NCBI GenBank assembly: GCA_016707885.1
Contig: JADJGU010000005.1
Coordinates: 38,650 to 102,649 of the forward strand
DNA length: 64,000 nucleotides
Source: Sphingomonadales bacterium
Lineage (GTDB): Bacteria > Pseudomonadota > Alphaproteobacteria > Sphingomonadales > Sphingomonadaceae
Direction: 5' to 3'
Below the pieces are notes generated by a model. That model was not told the DNA's origin. It made no database searches and was given only the letters and a program-made list of their open reading frames with translations. Each line of letters begins with the position of its first letter. The stretch's first letter is position 1. A program made the translations under genes and the position numbers. This document shows, piece by piece, positions 59,636-64,000 of this stretch.

Positions 59636-62179
59636 TTACTTGGCTTTCTTTTTAGGTGCAGCCTTTTTGGCAGGGGCTTTCTTTGCGGGTGCCTTCTTCT
59701 TCGCCTTGCCCTTCGCCGGCCCCTTCGCCGCACGTTCGTCAATCAACTGCGCGGCTTCCTCCAGCGTTAACTGGTCGGGCGCAATTGTCTTTGGCAGCGT
59801 CGCATTCGTCGTGCCGTCAGTGACATAATTGCCGTAGCGGCCTTCCATCAGCTTGATCTCGGCCTCTGTGCGCGGATGATTACCCAATATTTTCAGAGGT
59901 TCGCGAGAACCGCCATTGCGTGATCGGCCATTGCCATTGGCTGCCTCTGCCAGTTTGACGACAGCGGCGTTCATACCGGTTTCGAAAACTTCGGCGGTCG
60001 ACTGCAGACGGGCATATTTGCCCTGATGCGCCAGATAGGGGCCATAGCGCCCAATGCTCGCCGTCACGGGTTCGCCGCTTTCCGGGTGCGTGCCGATGGT
60101 GCGCGGCAGCGACAACAGTTTGACGGCCCAATCGAGCCCGAAATCCTCTGATGGAATATCCTTGGGGATGGATGCACGCGCGGCTTCCTTGCCCTCGCCC
60201 ATCTCGACATAGGGGCCAAAGCGTCCGGACTTGCGGCTAATGTCCTCGCCAGTTTCCGGATGTTTTCCAAGCACTTCGGGTCCATCTGACGTCATGCCGT
60301 CGGCGCCGCCGGGTTGGGCAAATTTGCGGGTGAATTTGCATTCAGGATAGTTCGAACAGGCGACGAATGCTCCAAATCGTCCGCCGCGCAGTGCCAGCTT
60401 TCCAGAGCCGCATTTGGGGCAGATGCGCGGGTCAGTGCCGTCTTCGCGCTCGGGGAAGAGATAGGGCGCGAGGAACTTGTCCAACTCGGCGGTGATGTCC
60501 GAAGGCTTCTGCTCCATGACTTCGGCGGTTTTCGGTTTGAAATCGCGCCAGAAGGCCTCGAGCACGCGCTGCCAATTGGCATCGCCCGCGCTGATCTCGT
60601 CGAGCTGATCTTCCAGGCCTGCCGTGAAATCATATGCAACGTAGCGCTCGAAAAAACGTTCGAGAAATGCTGTTAATAATCGCCCTGATTCCTCTGCAAA
60701 GAAACGGTTTTTTTCCACACGAACGTAAAGTCTGTCTTTGAGCACCTGAATGGTCGAAGCATAGGTTGACGGACGCCCGATGCCCAGTTCTTCCAACCGT
60801 TTGACAAGGCTGGCCTCCGAGTAGCGCGGCGGGGGCTGTGTGAAATGCTGCGTCTTTTCGACTGCCTTTTTCGCGGGCACATCACCCTTGTCCATTGCCG
60901 GCAGCAAAGCGCCGTTTTCGTCGTCCTTGTCGTCAATGCCCTCTTCGTAGAGCGCGAGAAATCCAGGGAATTTCACAACTTGGCCAGTTGCGCGCAGCCC
61001 GATCTGGCCGGTACCGTCGAGCATATCGACTGTGGTCCGCTCCATCCGCGCAGAAGCCATCTGGCTTGCCAAAGCGCGTTTGTAGATCAGGTCATAGAGC
61101 TTGGCATGATCGCCAGAACCCACCTTGTCCTTGCCAAAATCGGTCGGACGGATGGCTTCATGCGCTTCCTGCGCGTTCTTTGCTTTGGTTTGATAGATGC
61201 GCGGCTTGTCGGGTAGATATCCTGCATCATACCGGTTGGCGATTGCTCCGCGCGCCGCCGAAATCGCGCTCGGATCCATCTGCACGCCGTCGGTACGCAT
61301 ATAGGTGATCGCGCCGTCTTCGTAGAGATTCTGCGCGATCCGCATCGTGTGACTGGCCGAAAAGCCCAGTTTACGCGCTGCTTCCTGTTGCAGCGTTGAG
61401 GTTGTAAAGGGCGGTTGCGGGTTGCGTGTAACCGGTTTGGTTTCGACGCTGTCGACGCTGAAATGCCCGGCTTCGACCGCTGCGCGAGCTTCCTCGGCAC
61501 TGCCTTCCATGCCGAGCGCCATTTTGTCGAGCTTTTCGCCCTTGTAACGGACAAGGCGGGCGTCGAAGCCCTGCCCCTTATGTTCCATCTTAGCGGTGAC
61601 CGACCAATATTCTTGTGCGCGAAACGCTTCGATTTCGCGATCGCGTTCGACAATCAGGCGCAGTGCCACCGATTGCACGCGCCCGGCCGATTTTGCACCT
61701 GGCAGCTTGCGCCACAGCACCGGCGACAGAGTGAAGCCGACGAGATAGTCAAGAGCACGGCGGGCGCGGTAGGCATCAATAAGGTCATGATCGAGTTCGC
61801 GCGGATGCGCCATCGCTTCGGTAACTGCTTGCTTGGTGATGGCGTTGAAAGTGACCCGCGACACATTTTTGGGAAGCGCTTTCTTATTCGCCAGCACTTC
61901 CTGAACATGCCAGCTAATCGCCTCTCCCTCACGATCAGGGTCAGTTGCGAGGATCAGGCCGTCCGCCTTCTTCGCCTCATCGGCGATAGCTTTCAGCTGC
62001 TTGGCCTTATCGGGATAATTGTCCCACAGCATGGCAAAGCCGTTATCGGGATCGACCGAACCGTCCTTGGGCGGCAGGTCGCGGACATGGCCATAGGATG
62101 CGAGAACCTTATATCCGCTCCCCAGATATTTCTCGATGGTCTTGGCTTTTGCGGGTGATTCGACGACGACTAACTTCAT
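59636..62179 (-). CDS. topA: DNA topoisomerase I
   Basis: Relaxes negative supercoils (type IA). 847 residues from the ATG at 62179 (MKLVVVESPAKAKTIEKYLGSGYKVLASYGHVRDLP). Toprim acidic cluster in LATDPDREGEAISW, catalytic tyrosine in GAITYMRTDG, a zinc-finger block (CPKCGSGKLALRGGRFGAFVACSNYPECKF) and further Gly-rich C-terminal repeats (GRFGPYVEMG, GRYGPYLAHQGK, GRYGNYVTDG). It ends in a Lys/Ala-rich tail typical of alphaproteobacterial TopA. Confidence 0.96.
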   Translation of the reverse strand: MKLVVVESPAKAKTIEKYLGSGYKVLASYGHVRDLPPKDGSVDPDNGFAMLWDNYPDKAKQLKAIADEAKKADGLILATDPDREGEAISWHVQEVLANKKALPKNVSRVTFNAITKQAVTEAMAHPRELDHDLIDAYRARRALDYLVGFTLSPVLWRKLPGAKSAGRVQSVALRLIVERDREIEAFRAQEYWSVTAKMEHKGQGFDARLVRYKGEKLDKMALGMEGSAEEARAAVEAGHFSVDSVETKPVTRNPQPPFTTSTLQQEAARKLGFSASHTMRIAQNLYEDGAITYMRTDGVQMDPSAISAARGAIANRYDAGYLPDKPRIYQTKAKNAQEAHEAIRPTDFGKDKVGSGDHAKLYDLIYKRALASQMASARMERTTVDMLDGTGQIGLRATGQVVKFPGFLALYEEGIDDKDDENGALLPAMDKGDVPAKKAVEKTQHFTQPPPRYSEASLVKRLEELGIGRPSTYASTIQVLKDRLYVRVEKNRFFAEESGRLLTAFLERFFERYVAYDFTAGLEDQLDEISAGDANWQRVLEAFWRDFKPKTAEVMEQKPSDITAELDKFLAPYLFPEREDGTDPRICPKCGSGKLALRGGRFGAFVACSNYPECKFTRKFAQPGGADGMTSDGPEVLGKHPETGEDISRKSGRFGPYVEMGEGKEAARASIPKDIPSEDFGLDWAVKLLSLPRTIGTHPESGEPVTASIGRYGPYLAHQGKYARLQSTAEVFETGMNAAVVKLAEAANGNGRSRNGGSREPLKILGNHPRTEAEIKLMEGRYGNYVTDGTTNATLPKTIAPDQLTLEEAAQLIDERAAKGPAKGKAKKKAPAKKAPAKKAAPKKKAK

Positions 62180-62258
62180 GGATTTTCGATCTTTTCTCAC
62201 ACTCTCACGTACGCGCATAGATTGGCGGGGGGATTTTGGGGTCGTCAAGCTGCAAAAA

Positions 62259-63185
62259 TCAGGCGGTTAGGCGCACCCTTGCCCCTGCCCCGCGTTCAAG
62301 GCGGCCAGCCAGTTCAAGTTCGAGCAACACCATCTGTACCTGCGCCGATGGCATGCCGGACAGGCGCCCTGCACCAGCGTCGCGCCTTCGCGGATGAGCT
62401 GGTTGCAGCCGCGAACGCGGGTCGAGCGGTGATCCTGGAATGGCCATCACTTCCCTTCCTGCCTCACCAGCCAGCCTCGCCGTGATCAGTGAGCCAGACC
62501 CGGGGATCGCCTCAACCACCACGGTGCCTGCTGACAGTCCTGCGATGATACGGTTGCGATAGGGGAAGTGGCGCGCTCTGGGTTCGGTGCCCGGTGGCAT
62601 TTCGGCAAGCAGCAGGCCTTCCGCAGCCACCCGTTCCTGCAATTCGGCATGTTCTGGCGGATAAACAATATCGATTCCTCCTGCGATGACGGCGATAGTT
62701 CCGGTAGCGATAGCCCCCTGATGCGCGGCTGCGTCGATCCCGCGCGCCAAACCCGACGTCACCACAATGTCGCACTGCCCCAAATCCTGGGCGATACTGC
62801 GCGCCATGCGGCAACCCGCAGCAGAAGCATTGCGTGCGCCGACCATCGCGACATTAGTCTGGCTGGCAAGGTCAATATTGCCTTTGTAGGTCAATACCGG
62901 CGGTGCATTTTCCAACTCTCCGAGCAAAGCGGGATAATCGGATCGTCGATGAACAGATATCGCCCGCCAAGCCGGGCCAGATGTTCGATTTCGCGGTGAA
63001 TAGCTTCAGGCGGTGCTGCGACGAGTTTGCGACCGCCAACCCGCGCTGGCCAGATCGGGCAGCACGTCGAGGGCCTTTCCCGCGGTACCGAATCGCGCCA
63101 CCAACTGGCGATAGCTTATCGGCCCGACATTGGGCGAACGGATCAGTCGCAGTCGGTCGAAGACGTCGCTGTCGCCAATAGTCAT
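62259..63185 (-). pseudogene. dprA: DNA processing protein DprA (several frame breaks, internal loss)
   Basis: DprA protects incoming single-stranded DNA and loads RecA in natural transformation. From the ATG at 63185 the frame reads VFDRLRLIRSPNVGPISYRQL, then is broken by an extra base near 63038-63039. The next frame is broken by a lost base near 62940, and the third resumes with LGELENAPPVLTYKGNIDL and the Rossmann-like VAMVGARNASAAGCRMA, SGLARGIDAAAHQGA and AGGIDIVYPPEH. After GSPLDPRSR the frame shifts again, and about 50 residues expected before the C-terminal helix (VLLELELAGRLERGAG) are absent. Total span 309 codons versus about 360 in relatives. Confidence 0.8.
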
Positions 63186-63191
63186 TGCGGA

Positions 63192-63785
63192 TTATTTCTG
63201 GCCGATGCGCGGTTCCGTTCCCGCCATCAGCCGCTGGATATTCTCGCGATGTTTCCAGAAGATAATCAGGCTGCAGGCGACCAGTGGAATGACAATATCG
63301 ATGAGTCCCAGAAATGCAGCGGCCAGCGGCGCGACAGCCGCCGCCACAAGCCCGCCCAGCGATGAAATGCGAGAAATCAGCAGCACACCGATCCACGCCC
63401 CGCCGTAAATCAGGCCCAAAGGCCAGTGCAGGCCGAACAGGATGCCCGCATAGGTGGCTACGCCCTTTCCGCCTTTGAAGCCCAGCCACACAGGATAGAG
63501 ATGCCCGAAAAAGGCGGCGACGGCAGCGATGACCTCGCATCCGGGCATCAGCTGGCGTGCCAACAGCACGGCCGCGACGCCTTTCAGCAGATCAAGGAGC
63601 AGTGTCAGCGCGGCCAATCCCTTGCGTCCGGTACGAAGCACATTGGTAGCCCCGATATTGCCTGAGCCGATTTCCCTTATGTCCCCTGCACCGCCAAAAC
63701 GGGCGAGCAACAAGCCAAAGGGTATCGACCCCAACAGATAGCCCAGCGCGGCTGCACTTCCGATTTCCATCCAGCCTGTTGGCAT
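63192..63785 (-). CDS. plsY: Glycerol-3-phosphate acyltransferase PlsY
   Basis: Acylates glycerol-3-phosphate from acyl-phosphate in the inner membrane. 197 residues from the ATG at 63785. Motifs: ALGYLLGSIPFGLLLARF, GSGNIGATNVLRTGRKGLAALTLLLDLLKG and GFKGGKGVATYAGILFGLHW. Several membrane segments. The plsY-dprA-topA order is common in alphaproteobacteria. Confidence 0.95.
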   Translation of the reverse strand: MPTGWMEIGSAAALGYLLGSIPFGLLLARFGGAGDIREIGSGNIGATNVLRTGRKGLAALTLLLDLLKGVAAVLLARQLMPGCEVIAAVAAFFGHLYPVWLGFKGGKGVATYAGILFGLHWPLGLIYGGAWIGVLLISRISSLGGLVAAAVAPLAAAFLGLIDIVIPLVACSLIIFWKHRENIQRLMAGTEPRIGQK

Positions 63786-63878
63786 ATCCGACTCCCTCTG
63801 TTGCCCAATGGTTATCGCCATCTGGTGATACACTCAAGGCCGGTTGCCTCTGCACCGGTCCGCGTCTATCCCCGCGGC

Positions 63879-64000
63879 ATGATCGCGCCCGATGCCCCGA
63901 TACTGGTTTTTGATTCCGGCATAGGTGGCTTGTCGGTGCTGGCGAAAATCCGCAAAGTTATGCCGCAAGCGCCGATTGTCTATTCGGCCGATTATGATGG
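63879..64000 (+). CDS. murI: Glutamate racemase (5' part only)
   Basis: Makes D-glutamate for peptidoglycan. The ATG at 63879 opens a frame still open at the window edge (41 residues seen). It reads APILVFDSGIGGLSVLAKIRK, the family N-terminal signature with the catalytic-region aspartate and serine, then APIVYSADYDG. The gene diverges from plsY. Confidence 0.9.
   Translation, partial: MIAPDAPILVFDSGIGGLSVLAKIRKVMPQAPIVYSADYD

Noticed and set aside
1..64000. Prophage, insertion sequence, CRISPR or toxin-antitoxin system
   Set aside because: No integrase, transposase, phage structural gene, repeat-spacer array or paired toxin-antitoxin genes were seen. The repeats found are palindromes, not arrays.

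Overview
The window comes from an alphaproteobacterium, most likely Sphingomonadaceae of the Sphingopyxis/Sphingorhabdus kind. This rests on the dusB-ntrBC-ntrYX-hfq-hflX-mazG order, an Hfq with two tandem Hfq domains, a large TonB-dependent receptor without an STN domain, compact operons with 1-4 base overlaps (ATGA, TTGA, GTGA, TGATG), TTG/GTG starts, moderately high GC, and a repeat of the CTTCGACAGGCTCAG type. I see no prophage, insertion sequence, CRISPR array or rRNA. It is a core chromosomal stretch with one catabolic island.

Layout. 1-10.2 kb: ispDF (truncated by the window edge) diverges from dusB-ntrB-ntrC-ntrY-ntrX-hfq-hflX, the nitrogen-status two-component block followed by the RNA chaperone and a ribosome-associated GTPase. 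10.2-18.8 kb, minus strand: mazG, an aspartic protease, then the operon mltB-rlpA-dacC-tmk-holB-metG-tatD, which couples peptidoglycan remodelling with dTMP synthesis, clamp loading and Met-tRNA charging. 19.0-22.2 kb: tRNA-Ser(TGA), an exported amidohydrolase and three envelope proteins of unknown function. 22.3-31.0 kb: pdhC-lpdA with a small membrane gene between them, uspA, and phaR-proS-DUF805-rnr. ProS is of the archaeal/eukaryal type. 31.4-34.6 kb: a TonB-dependent receptor with its terminator. 34.7-42.3 kb: an MHS-family transporter and alr, divergent from a three-gene unit (conserved unknown, aminoglycoside-phosphotransferase-fold kinase, metal-dependent cyclase), then a MAPEG protein and a POT peptide transporter.

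42.4-53.0 kb is the most coherent system: a complete propionyl-CoA to succinyl-CoA operon on the minus strand (pccB, small membrane protein, mce, enoyl-CoA hydratase, GST, scpA, bioB, small membrane protein, pccA). It diverges from a ScfR-family regulator of the PccR/RamB type. The shared intergenic region carries TTGCAAA-type operator candidates and a 26-bp inverted repeat. bioB sits inside the operon that makes the two biotin-dependent carboxylase subunits. 53.1-64.0 kb: an NAD-dependent reductase, gor, pgi, lepB-rnc-era, topA-dprA-plsY and the start of murI.

Cross-cutting observations. At least seven genes (mazG, metG, the 37.5-kb unknown, the ScfR regulator, the reductase, gor, dprA) are broken by one-base gains or losses, mostly in short homopolymers. 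This looks more like residual sequencing error than parallel gene decay, although dprA also seems to have lost an internal segment. Several metabolic operons carry small unrecognised membrane proteins as translationally coupled cistrons. Several clean palindromes lie at promoters (dusB-ntrBC, ntrC-ntrY gap, TonB receptor, transporter/kinase divergence) and are the best regulatory leads.
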